Shown: positions 1-7,558 of the stretch, piece after piece
Position numbering within the stretch: position 1 is the first letter of the stretch
Layout of the letters: every line of letters begins with the position of its first letter
Assembly (NCBI RefSeq): GCF_000772045.1
Contig: NZ_CP009754.1
Span: 4,898,001 to 4,962,000 of the forward strand
Direction: 5' to 3'
Length of the DNA stretch: 64,000 nt
Source: Streptomyces sp. CCM_MD2014
GTDB lineage: Bacteria; Actinomycetota; Actinomycetes; Streptomycetales; Streptomycetaceae
Position numbers and translations under genes: made by a program
Notes under the pieces: model-generated
Told to the model about the DNA's origin: nothing
Seen by the model: the letters and a program-made list of their open reading frames with translations, nothing else
The model's database searches: none

Positions 1-698
1 GCATACGTACGCGACACCCGCGCGCGGGCGGACTCACCGGCACGGCGGCCCTGATCGCGGCCTGCGCGCTGGCCCTGGCGGGCTGCGGCGACGGCGGCGA
101 CGCGCGTACGAAGGCGGACGGGACGCCCGCGGCGGCCACCGCGACCGCCACCGCCACGCCGAGCAGCAGCCCGTCCCCCGAGACGTCCCCCAGCACGGAG
201 ACGCCGACGCAGACTCCCACCCCGACCGCCGCCACGCTGTCGGACTTCACCGGCCGCACCATGCGGGCGGCCGTCCTCGCCGCCAAGGGGGCGCACGTCG
301 AGTACACCGTGGTCCTCCAGGGCACCGGGCAGCGGGCCTCCTCCTGGGGTCTCGACGAGAAGGTCTGCGAGCAGAGCGGCGGCTTGGGCACCGTGACCTT
401 CACCGTCCCCCGCGACGGCCGCGACTGCGCCGGGCGCCTGCTGCACACGCCGAAGCCGACCCCGAAGCCGTCGAAGACCCGGGCCGACGGCACCGGCGGC
501 ACGAGCGGGGGCGGCGGAACAGGCGGCGGCACCGGCGTCTGCGAGCTGAAGAGCCCCGCCGGCAACTGCTACGCCGACGGCCAGTTCTGCGCCAAGAAGC
601 ACCGGGGTCTGAGCACCCACGGCCGCGGCGGCGAGTACCTGACCTGCGAGCGGGACTCCGGCGGCCGGTGGCGCTGGTCGGACGGCGTCCCCGGCTGA
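1..698 (+). CDS. Secreted lipoprotein, 5' end cut off by the window
   Basis: The open frame runs from the window edge to a TGA at 696-698, so the start lies upstream. The first visible residues form a lipoprotein signal: a hydrophobic stretch ending in the lipobox LALAGC at about 75-92. After it comes a Thr/Pro/Ser/Ala-rich linker, then an extracellular region with Cys pairs in two parts separated by a Gly/Thr spacer (GGTSGGGG). The first part (TVVLQGTGQ..., near 300-420) resembles a PASTA-like fold but this is only a loose impression. The Met at 261 is internal and not the start. Function unknown; membrane-anchored extracellular protein is the safe call. Confidence 0.75.
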   Translation, partial: IRTRHPRAGGLTGTAALIAACALALAGCGDGGDARTKADGTPAAATATATATPSSSPSPETSPSTETPTQTPTPTAATLSDFTGRTMRAAVLAAKGAHVEYTVVLQGTGQRASSWGLDEKVCEQSGGLGTVTFTVPRDGRDCAGRLLHTPKPTPKPSKTRADGTGGTSGGGGTGGGTGVCELKSPAGNCYADGQFCAKKHRGLSTHGRGGEYLTCERDSGGRWRWSDGVPG

Positions 699-707
699 GG
701 CAGGGGG

Positions 708-1652
708 TCAGGCCACCTTCCGGGCCGCGTACTCCGCGATCTCCGTCATCGGGGGCCGTTCCTCGGTGTCCACGGCGTAGGTGCGCGGCTCGAAGCCGTC
801 GGCGCCCCGCTCGAACTGGGTGAGCGTCGGCCGGACCAGGTGGCCGCGGGCCAGCCGGAGCTGGGCGGTGCGGTAGATCGCGGCGGCCATCCGGCCCAGC
901 GCCCGCCCGTCCTGGTGGCGGTGGACGCGGACCCCGACGTCGACCTGCGCGAGGGCGTCCAGACCCACCAGGTGCAGGGCGTCGACCAGCATCCCCAGCT
1001 CGACGCCGTAGCCGACCGGGAAGGGGAGCCGTTCCAGCAGGGAGCGGCGGGCCGCGTACTCGCCGCCCAGCGGCTGGACGAACCCGGCCAGCTGCGGCCA
1101 GTGCATGTTGAGCAGCGGGCGGGCCATCAGCTCCGTGACCCGGCCGCCCTGCCCCGGGGCAGCACCGAGCGGACGGTCGTACATGGCCTTGACCAGGTGC
1201 ACGTCCGGATCGGTCAGCAGCGGGCCCACGATCCCGGAGACGAAGTCGGCGGAGAACTCGCGCAGGTCGGCGTCGACGAAGCAGACGATGTCCCCGTGGG
1301 TGACGAGCAGCGACCGCCACAGCACCTCGCCCTTGCCGGGCAGGGCGGGGATGCGGGGGAGGATCGCGTCCCGGTGCACGACACGCGCGCCGGCCGCCGC
1401 GGCCACCTCGGCCGTGCGGTCGCTCGACCCGGAGTCCACGACCACGAGCTCGTCGACCAGCGGGACCCGCTGCACCAGCTCCCGCCGGATCACCGCGACG
1501 ATGTCGCCGACCGTCGCCTCCTCGTCCAGCGCGGGGAGCACCACGCTCACCGACTGCCCGGTGGCCTGCTTGGCGGACAGCAGTTGCCGGACGGTCCGGT
1601 CCCCGGCGGACCAGGAGCGCGCGCTCAGCCAGCGCTCGACTTCTTCCAGCAC
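708..1652 (-). CDS. gpgS: Glucosyl-3-phosphoglycerate synthase-like glycosyltransferase (GT81)
   Basis: A 314-residue GT-A fold glycosyltransferase. Visible motifs are LDEE (42-45) in the first beta-strand, VDSGSSD (72-78) for nucleotide-sugar binding and the metal-binding DAD (127-129). Length and the N-terminal extension before the GT-A core match the actinobacterial GpgS family, which transfers glucose from an NDP-sugar to 3-phosphoglycerate as the first step to glucosylglycerate and methylglucose polysaccharides. No GpgP phosphatase is adjacent, so the exact acceptor is inferred from family resemblance. Transcribed away from the thrC-like operon. Confidence 0.75.
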   Translation of the reverse strand: MLEEVERWLSARSWSAGDRTVRQLLSAKQATGQSVSVVLPALDEEATVGDIVAVIRRELVQRVPLVDELVVVDSGSSDRTAEVAAAAGARVVHRDAILPRIPALPGKGEVLWRSLLVTHGDIVCFVDADLREFSADFVSGIVGPLLTDPDVHLVKAMYDRPLGAAPGQGGRVTELMARPLLNMHWPQLAGFVQPLGGEYAARRSLLERLPFPVGYGVELGMLVDALHLVGLDALAQVDVGVRVHRHQDGRALGRMAAAIYRTAQLRLARGHLVRPTLTQFERGADGFEPRTYAVDTEERPPMTEIAEYAARKVA

Positions 1653-1670
1653 GTCCGGTGGTCTCCTTCG

Positions 1671-1710
1671 TGATCCGTGGTGATGCGCAGTGATCCGTTG
1701 TGATCCATCT
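1671..1710. repeat. Four 10-bp direct repeats upstream of gpgS
   Basis: Four consecutive 10-bp units beginning TGAT (TGATCCGTGG, TGATGCGCAG, TGATCCGTTG, TGATCCATCT) lie just upstream of the gpgS-like start and on the far side of the thrC leader. The helical-turn period would suit cooperative protein binding; this is inference. Confidence 0.5.
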
Positions 1711-1826
1711 CGCGGTACGGACGACTATCTCAACGGTCCTGGCCTTCGGTTACAGTCTTGAACAACGCGTGGGACCCCCGCATGCCGGGGTCGCCGCGCG
1801 CACCAGCGAAGAACAACTTCATACCG

Positions 1827-1970
1827 CTCATCCAGAGGGGCAGAGGGATACGGCCCGATGAAGCCCCGGCAACCCTCCAGCCGGCTCTTGTCACACGGAC
1901 GTGGCGAGGCTCCCGGCTAGGGAAGGTGCCAAATCCGTCTCACGGCGAGATGCGTCGTGAGGAAGATGAG
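1827..1970 (+). promoter_or_regulatory. SAM-I (S-box) riboswitch
   Basis: The leader holds the S-box core: AGAGGGGCAGAGGGA at 1834-1848, GGCCCGATGAAGCC (1852-1865), CGGCAACC and, later, AGGGAAGGTGCCAAATCC. The closing P1 helix is CTCATC (1827-1832) with GATGAG (1965-1970). The order of conserved parts fits SAM-I rather than SAM-IV. No intrinsic terminator follows. The purine-rich ribosome-binding stretch (about 1968-1979) abuts the 3' strand of P1, so SAM binding probably stabilises P1 and limits translation start; that mode is inference. Confidence 0.92.
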
Positions 1971-1989
1971 GAGAAAGGGCCTCGCCTCC

Positions 1990-3282
1990 ATGGCTGTGCA
2001 GACTGCCGAAACCCCCACGAACCCCACGACCCCCGCGGTCGACCTCGGCCCCGCCGCCGCCCTGAGCTGCCGGGAGTGCGGCCACAAGGTCCCGCTCGGA
2101 CCGGTCTTCGCCTGCGAGGAGTGTTTCGGCCCCCTCGAGATCTCCTACGACTTCTCCGCCTACGACGCCGAAGAGCTGCGCAAGCGGATCGAAGCAGGCC
2201 CCGCGAACATCTGGCGCTACGCCCCCCTGCTGCCCGTCCCGGCCGACGTGGCGACCAAGCCGAACATCAACCCGGGCTGGACCAAGCTCGTCAAGGCCGA
2301 CAACCTCGCCCGCGAGCTGGGTGTCACCGGCGGCCTGTACGTCAAGGACGACTCCGGCAACCCCACGCACTCCTTCAAGGACCGTGTCGTCGCCCAGGCC
2401 CTGGAGGCCGCCCGCGCCTTCGGCTTCACCACCCTGTCCTGCTCCTCCACGGGCAACCTCGCCGGTGCCGTCGGCGCCGCCGCCGCCCGGGCCGGCTTCC
2501 GCTCCTGCGTGTTCATCCCGCACGACCTGGAGCAGGGCAAGGTCGTCATGGCCGCCGTCTACGGCGGCGAGCTGGTCGGCATCGAGGGCAACTACGACGA
2601 CGTGAACCGCTTCTGCTCCGAGCTGATCGGCGACCCGGCCGGCGAGGGCTGGGGCTTCGTCAACGTCAACCTGCGCCCCTACTACGCCGAGGGTTCGAAG
2701 ACCCTCGCGTACGAGATCTGCGAGCAGCTCGGCTGGAAGCTGCCCGACCAGCTCGTCGTGCCGATCGCGTCCGGCTCCCAGCTGACGAAGATCGACAAGG
2801 GGCTCAAGGAGCTGATCGAGCTCGGCCTGGTCGAGGACAAGCCGTACAAGATCTTCGGTGCGCAGGCCGAGGGCTGCTCGCCGGTCTCCACGGCGTTCAA
2901 GGCCGGCCACGACGTGGTGCGCCCGCAGAAGCCGAACACCATCGCCAAGTCGCTGGCCATCGGCAACCCGGCCGACGGCCCCTACGTCCTCGACATCGCC
3001 CGCCGCACCGGCGGTGCCGTGGAGGACGTGACCGACGAGCAGGTCGTGGACGCGATCAAGCTGCTCGCCCGCACGGAGGGCATCTTCGCGGAGACGGCGG
3101 GCGGCGTGACGGTCGGCGTCACCAAGAAGCTGATCGAGGACGGCGTGCTCGACCCGTCGCTCACCACGGTCGTCCTGAACACCGGCGACGGCCTCAAGAC
3201 CCTCGACGCGGTGGCCGGCACCGGGCTCACCGCCACGATCCGTCCCAACCTGGACTCCTTCCGAGAGGCTGGCCTCGCATGA
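1990..3282 (+). CDS. thrC: Threonine synthase-like PLP enzyme (fold type II)
   Basis: A 430-residue enzyme. Residues 27-45 form a Cys4 ribbon (C27, C30, C42, C45). The PLP lysine is K130 in HSFKDR, and SSTGNLAGA and the Gly-rich phosphate loop follow the fold-type II pattern. Threonine synthase converts O-phosphohomoserine to threonine and phosphate. I chose ATG 1990 (MAVQTAET), since the upstream GTG 1957 and ATG 1966 lie inside riboswitch helix P1; AAAGGG at 1974-1979 sits 10 bases before it. The stop overlaps the start of the MoaD-like gene (ATGA). Control by a SAM riboswitch and pairing with a sulfur carrier suggest that the true product could be a sulfur amino acid; see findings. Confidence 0.85.
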   Translation: MAVQTAETPTNPTTPAVDLGPAAALSCRECGHKVPLGPVFACEECFGPLEISYDFSAYDAEELRKRIEAGPANIWRYAPLLPVPADVATKPNINPGWTKLVKADNLARELGVTGGLYVKDDSGNPTHSFKDRVVAQALEAARAFGFTTLSCSSTGNLAGAVGAAAARAGFRSCVFIPHDLEQGKVVMAAVYGGELVGIEGNYDDVNRFCSELIGDPAGEGWGFVNVNLRPYYAEGSKTLAYEICEQLGWKLPDQLVVPIASGSQLTKIDKGLKELIELGLVEDKPYKIFGAQAEGCSPVSTAFKAGHDVVRPQKPNTIAKSLAIGNPADGPYVLDIARRTGGAVEDVTDEQVVDAIKLLARTEGIFAETAGGVTVGVTKKLIEDGVLDPSLTTVVLNTGDGLKTLDAVAGTGLTATIRPNLDSFREAGLA

Positions 3283-3554
3283 GCGTGACCGTTCGTATCC
3301 CGACCATCCTGCGCACCTACACCGGCGGCAAGGCCGAGGTCAGTGCCGAGGGGGCCAACCTCGGTGAGGTCATCTCCGACCTGGAGAAGAACCACACCGG
3401 CATCGCCGCCCGCGTCCTGGACGACCAGGGCAAGCTGCGCCGCTTCGTCAACGTCTACGTCAACGACGACGACGTCCGCTTCGAGCAGGGTCTGGAGACC
3501 GCGACGCCGGACGGCGCGGGCGTCTCGATCATCCCGGCGGTCGCCGGCGGCTGA
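3279..3554 (+). CDS. MoaD/ThiS/CysO-like sulfur carrier protein
   Basis: A 91-residue ubiquitin-like protein ending IIPAVAGG. The terminal GG is the residue pair adenylated and converted to a thiocarboxylate in MoaD, ThiS and CysO; the ending is close to that of mycobacterial CysO. The ATG overlaps the thrC-like stop by four bases, so the two are translationally coupled. No E1-like activating enzyme or JAMM protease is in the window, so a shared MoeZ-type activator elsewhere must be assumed. Which sulfur acceptor it serves is not shown by sequence; the partner gene and SAM riboswitch point to sulfur amino acids. Confidence 0.85.
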   Translation: MSVTVRIPTILRTYTGGKAEVSAEGANLGEVISDLEKNHTGIAARVLDDQGKLRRFVNVYVNDDDVRFEQGLETATPDGAGVSIIPAVAGG

Positions 3555-3582
3555 TCCGTTCCGGACACACCTCGTAGTGCGT

Positions 3583-3618
3583 ATTGCCCTCTCCGTGAGA
3601 GAAACGGAGGGGGCAATT
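3583..3618 (+). terminator. Hairpin after the thrC-moaD operon
   Basis: TTGCCCTCTCCGT (3584-3596) pairs with ACGGAGGGGGCAA (3604-3616) around a 7-base loop, with one G-U pair. It follows the sulfur-carrier stop by about 30 bases. No strong T tract follows, as usual in Streptomyces. Confidence 0.7.
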
Positions 3619-3833
3619 CCATGTGGTTGAGCGCGGTAGAGTTGGGGAACGCGCTCCCGATCGGCACAACGGGAACCGTTAATTCCTGCCGCCCGCCCGA
3701 CAAGAAGCAGCCAAAGTGCGGGCGTTTTCTGCGGCTTTTGTTCCCTTTGCGTGCCCCGACTTGACCCGTATTCAGGCGAATTCTCGCTACATTCCGGACC
3801 CGGCGCGTCCAGATTTCTCGTCCGATTGACCTG

Positions 3834-3861
3834 TTGCAGACGGCAGTTGGACAGATACATT
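3834..3861 (+). promoter_or_regulatory. Possible promoter of the cold-shock gene, in a long leader region
   Basis: The stretch 3619-3971 has no gene and a lower G+C content than its surroundings. TTGCAG (3834-3839), 16 bases, TACATT (3856-3861) is the best vegetative-like promoter I see and would give a leader of about 100 bases, common for cold-shock mRNAs. TTGACC at 3826 is an alternative -35. Nothing else is clear in this stretch. Confidence 0.35.
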
Positions 3862-3971
3862 CAGCCGCGGTCGACGCGTTCCGGCGCACGCCCCCAGTCG
3901 TGGGGGGTGAGGTCTGACCCGGGTCCGCGAAGTGCGGATCTGTGCAAGGGCCAGTAATAGGGGAGTTAGGC

Positions 3972-4175
3972 ATGGCTCAGGGCACCGTCAAGTGGTTCAA
4001 CGCGGAGAAGGGGTACGGCTTCATCGCGGTCGACGGTGGTGCGGATGTTTTCGTCCACTACAGCGCGATTCAGATGGACGGCTACCGCACCCTCGAAGAA
4101 GGCCAGCGGGTCGAGTTCGAGATCTCGCAGGGTCAGAAGGGCCCGCAGGCCGACATGGTTCGCCTCAGCGCCTGA
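3972..4175 (+). CDS. CspA-family cold-shock protein
   Basis: A 67-residue single cold-shock domain starting MAQGTVKWFN with both RNA-binding motifs, RNP1 KGYGFI (about 16-21) and RNP2 DVFVHY (about 30-35). It is a nucleic-acid chaperone acting in the cytoplasm. The start ATG 3972 follows GGGGAG by about eight bases. A long untranslated leader and a very strong terminator frame it as a single-gene transcript. Streptomyces carry many such paralogues, so cold induction of this copy is not certain. Confidence 0.93.
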   Translation: MAQGTVKWFNAEKGYGFIAVDGGADVFVHYSAIQMDGYRTLEEGQRVEFEISQGQKGPQADMVRLSA

Positions 4176-4208
4176 GACGCGCGGCCACCGCAGCACCCGG
4201 TCTTCATC

Positions 4209-4243
4209 CGAAGGGCCCGTACCCCCTGGGTACGGGCCCTTCG
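4209..4243 (+). terminator. Strong hairpin after the cold-shock gene
   Basis: A perfect 16-bp stem, CGAAGGGCCCGTACCC (4209-4224) with its complement at 4228-4243, and a 3-base loop. It would act in both directions. Confidence 0.9.
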
Positions 4244-4346
4244 GCCTGTTCGCCGGCGGCTGACGGCAGGGCCCTGCCCCCAGAGGCGCTCGCGCCCGCC
4301 CGTCGCCCGGCCACCACCCCTCGACGAGCCCGCTTCGCGGGCGCAC

Positions 4347-4373
4347 CTTGCACTCGGGCATGCCGAGTGCTAA
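4347..4373 (+). promoter_or_regulatory. CIRCE operator 1 of groEL2, overlapping the promoter
   Basis: CTTGCACTC, 9 bases, GAGTGCTAA matches the CIRCE consensus TTAGCACTC-N9-GAGTGCTAA bound by HrcA. A promoter overlaps it: TTGCAC (4348-4353), 17 bases, TAATCA (4371-4376), so HrcA binding would block RNA polymerase. Confidence 0.92.
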
Positions 4374-4382
4374 TCATTGGCG

Positions 4383-4409
4383 TTAGCACTCTGAAGGTGA
4401 GAGTGACAA
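4383..4409 (+). promoter_or_regulatory. CIRCE operator 2 of groEL2
   Basis: TTAGCACTC (4383-4391), 9 bases, GAGTGACAA (4401-4409). The first half is perfect and the second has a one-base change. It lies about ten bases after the first CIRCE, at or just past the predicted transcription start. Confidence 0.88.
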
Positions 4410-4535
4410 CGAAGGACCGGGTCGGTGAGGCCCGCGGGCCGGGTGGGGAAGGAACCACAAGGCCGGCGAGCCGTCCGTCGCGGGCGCGGGCGCGGTCCGA
4501 AGGAATCACCCCCAGTCCTGGAGGGACCACTTCAC

Positions 4536-6161
4536 ATGGCCAAGATCATCGCGTTCGACGAGGAGGCGCGGCGCGGCCTCGAGCGCGGCATGAACCAGCT
4601 CGCGGACGCCGTCAAGGTGACGCTCGGCCCCAAGGGCCGCAACGTCGTCCTCGAGAAGAAGTGGGGCGCCCCCACGATCACCAACGATGGTGTGTCCATC
4701 GCCAAGGAGATCGAGCTCGAGGACCCGTACGAGAAGATCGGCGCCGAGCTGGTCAAGGAAGTCGCCAAGAAGACGGACGACGTCGCCGGTGACGGTACGA
4801 CCACCGCGACCGTCCTCGCCCAGGCCCTGGTCAAGGAAGGCCTGCGCAACGTCGCGGCCGGCGCCAACCCGATGGCCCTCAAGCGCGGTATCGAGAAGGC
4901 CGTCGAGGCCGTCTCCGCCGCCCTGCTCGAGCAGGCCAAGGATGTCGAGACCAAGGAGCAGATCGCCTCCACGGCCTCCATCTCCGCCGCCGACACCCAG
5001 ATCGGCGAGCTCATCGCCGAGGCCATGGACAAGGTCGGCAAGGAAGGCGTCATCACCGTCGAGGAGTCCCAGACCTTCGGTCTGGAGCTGGAGCTCACCG
5101 AGGGTATGCGCTTCGACAAGGGCTACATCTCGGCGTACTTCGCCACCGACATGGAGCGTATGGAGGCGTCGCTCGACGACCCGTACATCCTGATCGCCAA
5201 CTCCAAGATCGGCAACGTCAAGGACCTGCTGCCGCTCCTGGAGAAGGTCATGCAGTCGGGCAAGCCGCTGCTGATCATCGCCGAGGACGTCGAGGGCGAG
5301 GCCCTGTCGACCCTGGTCGTCAACAAGATCCGCGGCACCTTCAAGTCCGTCGCCGTCAAGGCCCCGGGCTTCGGCGACCGCCGCAAGGCCATGCTCGGCG
5401 ACATCGCCATCCTCACGGGCGGCGAGGTCATCTCCGAGGAGGTCGGCCTCAAGCTCGAGAACGCCACGCTGGACCTGCTGGGCAGCGCGCGCAAGGTCGT
5501 CATCACCAAGGACGAGACCACGATCGTGGACGGCGCCGGCTCGGCCGACCAGGTCCAGGGCCGCGTCAACCAGATCCGCGCCGAGATCGAGAACAGCGAC
5601 TCGGACTACGACCGCGAGAAGCTCCAGGAGCGTCTGGCGAAGCTGGCCGGCGGCGTGGCCGTCATCAAGGCCGGTGCCGCCACCGAGGTCGAGCTCAAGG
5701 AGCGCAAGCACCGCATCGAGGACGCCGTCCGCAACGCGAAGGCGGCCGTCGAGGAGGGCATCGTCGCCGGTGGTGGCGTGGCCCTGCTCCAGGCCTCCCA
5801 GGTCTTCGAGAAGCTGGAGCTGACGGGTGACGAGGCGACCGGCGCCAACGCCGTGAAGCTCGCCCTGGAGGCCCCGCTGAAGCAGATCGCCGTCAACGGC
5901 GGTCTCGAGGGCGGCGTCGTCGTGGAGAAGGTCCGCAACCTGACCGTCGGCCACGGCCTGAACGCCGCCTCCGGTGAGTACGTCGACATGATCGCCGAGG
6001 GCATCATCGACCCGGCGAAGGTGACCCGCTCTGCCCTGCAGAACGCCGCCTCCATCGCCGCGCTGTTCCTCACCACCGAGGCCGTCATCGCCGACAAGCC
6101 GGAGAAGGCCGCTCCGGCGGGCGCCCCGGGCGGCATGCCGGGCGGTGACATGGACTTCTGA
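4536..6161 (+). CDS. groEL2: 60-kDa chaperonin GroEL2
   Basis: A 541-residue chaperonin of full length. It shows the ATP-site motif GDGTTT with TATVLAQ and a C-terminal GGMPGGDMDF tail, the Gly/Met-type ending rather than the His-rich end of GroEL1. It folds client proteins in the cytoplasm, using GroES encoded elsewhere; no groES is adjacent. ATG 4536 (MAKIIAFDEE) follows GGAGGG by about nine bases; an upstream Met at 4425 in the same frame is leader, not coding. About 150 bases of leader follow the two CIRCE sites, which predicts heat induction through HrcA. Confidence 0.97.
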   Translation: MAKIIAFDEEARRGLERGMNQLADAVKVTLGPKGRNVVLEKKWGAPTITNDGVSIAKEIELEDPYEKIGAELVKEVAKKTDDVAGDGTTTATVLAQALVKEGLRNVAAGANPMALKRGIEKAVEAVSAALLEQAKDVETKEQIASTASISAADTQIGELIAEAMDKVGKEGVITVEESQTFGLELELTEGMRFDKGYISAYFATDMERMEASLDDPYILIANSKIGNVKDLLPLLEKVMQSGKPLLIIAEDVEGEALSTLVVNKIRGTFKSVAVKAPGFGDRRKAMLGDIAILTGGEVISEEVGLKLENATLDLLGSARKVVITKDETTIVDGAGSADQVQGRVNQIRAEIENSDSDYDREKLQERLAKLAGGVAVIKAGAATEVELKERKHRIEDAVRNAKAAVEEGIVAGGGVALLQASQVFEKLELTGDEATGANAVKLALEAPLKQIAVNGGLEGGVVVEKVRNLTVGHGLNAASGEYVDMIAEGIIDPAKVTRSALQNAASIAALFLTTEAVIADKPEKAAPAGAPGGMPGGDMDF

Positions 6162-6197
6162 TCGACCGGTTCCGGTTGATCGACCGTCCTGCACGGA

Positions 6198-6243
6198 CCG
6201 AGGGCGGCACTCCCCGAGAGGGGGTGCCGCCCTCGGGCTTTTC
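6198..6243 (+). terminator. Terminator after groEL2
   Basis: CCGAGGGCGGCAC (6198-6210) pairs perfectly with GTGCCGCCCTCGG (6224-6236), followed by GCTTTTCC: an intrinsic terminator with a short T run. Confidence 0.92.
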
Positions 6244-6394
6244 CGCGGTCCCGGGCCGGCCGCCGTATGTGTCCCGGGTCACGGCGGATCGGCGGCCGCG
6301 GACGGAATGACCCGGCCGGGCCGGGCCGTTCACCGGGGAGTGCGATGAATGCGCGCGCACATACCACCCGGTACCTACCTCAGGGAGCCCGCAA

Positions 6395-7525
6395 GTGACC
6401 GCCACCCCCACCGAGGCCGCCTCCCGCGCCGCCCAACTGCTCGCCCGCCCCGCCGTGATCAACGGCCTGACCGTGCCGAACCGCATCGCGATGGCGCCGA
6501 TGACCCGCATGTTCTCCCCGGGCGGCATCCCCGGCGAGGACGTGGTGTCGTACTACGCGCGCCGCGCCGCCGCCGGGGTCGGTCTGATCGTCACCGAGGG
6601 CACCTACGTGGGGCACGAGTCCGCCGGGCAGAGCGACCGCGTGCCGCGCTTCCACGGCGAGGAGCAGCTCGCCGGGTGGGCGAAGGTCGCCGAGGCGGTG
6701 CACGCGGGCGGCGGCACGATCGTGCCGCAGCTGTGGCACATCGGCATGGTGCGCAAGGCCGGGGACCAGCCCTTCCCGGACGCCCCCGCCGTCGGCCCGT
6801 CCGGCCTGCGCATCGGCGAGGACGAGCCCACCGGAAAGGCGATGACCCAGCGCGACCTGGACGACGTCATCGGCGCCTTCGCCGAGGCCGCCGCGGCCGC
6901 CGAGCGCATCGGCTTCGACGGGGTGGAGATCCACGGCGCCCACGGCTACCTCGTCGACCAGTTCCTGTGGTCCGGCACCAACCGCCGCACCGACGCCTAC
7001 GGCGGCGACCCGGTGGCCCGGACGAAGTTCGCCGCCGAGATCGTGGCCGCCGTACGCGAGACGGTCTCCGCCGACTTCCCGGTGATCTTCCGCTACTCCC
7101 AGTGGAAGCAGGAGGCCTACGACGCCCGCCTCGCCGAGACCCCCGAGGAGCTGGAGGCCATCCTCTCCCCGCTCGCCTCGGCCGGTGTCGACGCCTTCCA
7201 CGCCTCCACCCGCCGCTACTGGCTCCCCGAGTTCGAGGACTCCGACCTCAACCTCGCCGGCTGGACCAAGAAGCTCACCGGCAAGACCGCCATCACCGTC
7301 GGCTCGGTCGGCCTCGACGGCGACTTCACCAAGGCCTTCCAGGGTGAGGGCGCCCCCGTGCGCGGCCTCGACAACCTCCTCGACCGCCTGGAGCGCGACG
7401 AGTTCGACCTCGTCGCCGTCGGCCGCGCCCTGCTCCACGACCCGCGGTGGGCCGAGAAGGTCCTCACCGGCCGCTTCGACGAACTCGCCCCGTACGACGC
7501 GGCGTCGCTGAAGACCCTCGCCTGA
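6395..7525 (+). CDS. Old-yellow-enzyme family NADH:flavin oxidoreductase
   Basis: A 376-residue FMN-dependent (beta/alpha)8-barrel ene-reductase. Early APMTRMF is the FMN-binding strand; HGAHGYLVDQF and the following RRTDAYGG are the family signature; VGRALLHDPRWAEK near the C-terminus binds the FMN phosphate. GTG 6395 follows CAGGGAG at a good distance. These enzymes reduce activated C=C bonds with NAD(P)H; the natural substrate cannot be told. It stands alone after the groEL2 terminator and may be read with the esterase 33 bases downstream. Confidence 0.9.
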   Translation: MTATPTEAASRAAQLLARPAVINGLTVPNRIAMAPMTRMFSPGGIPGEDVVSYYARRAAAGVGLIVTEGTYVGHESAGQSDRVPRFHGEEQLAGWAKVAEAVHAGGGTIVPQLWHIGMVRKAGDQPFPDAPAVGPSGLRIGEDEPTGKAMTQRDLDDVIGAFAEAAAAAERIGFDGVEIHGAHGYLVDQFLWSGTNRRTDAYGGDPVARTKFAAEIVAAVRETVSADFPVIFRYSQWKQEAYDARLAETPEELEAILSPLASAGVDAFHASTRRYWLPEFEDSDLNLAGWTKKLTGKTAITVGSVGLDGDFTKAFQGEGAPVRGLDNLLDRLERDEFDLVAVGRALLHDPRWAEKVLTGRFDELAPYDAASLKTLA

Positions 7526-7558
7526 GCGCGGTGCGCACCACGGCGTAGGGTCCGGAGG

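Noticed and set aside
1827..1970. SAM-IV riboswitch
   Set aside because: The order of conserved blocks and the P1 closing helix follow SAM-I; no SAM-IV 3' pseudoknot region is seen.
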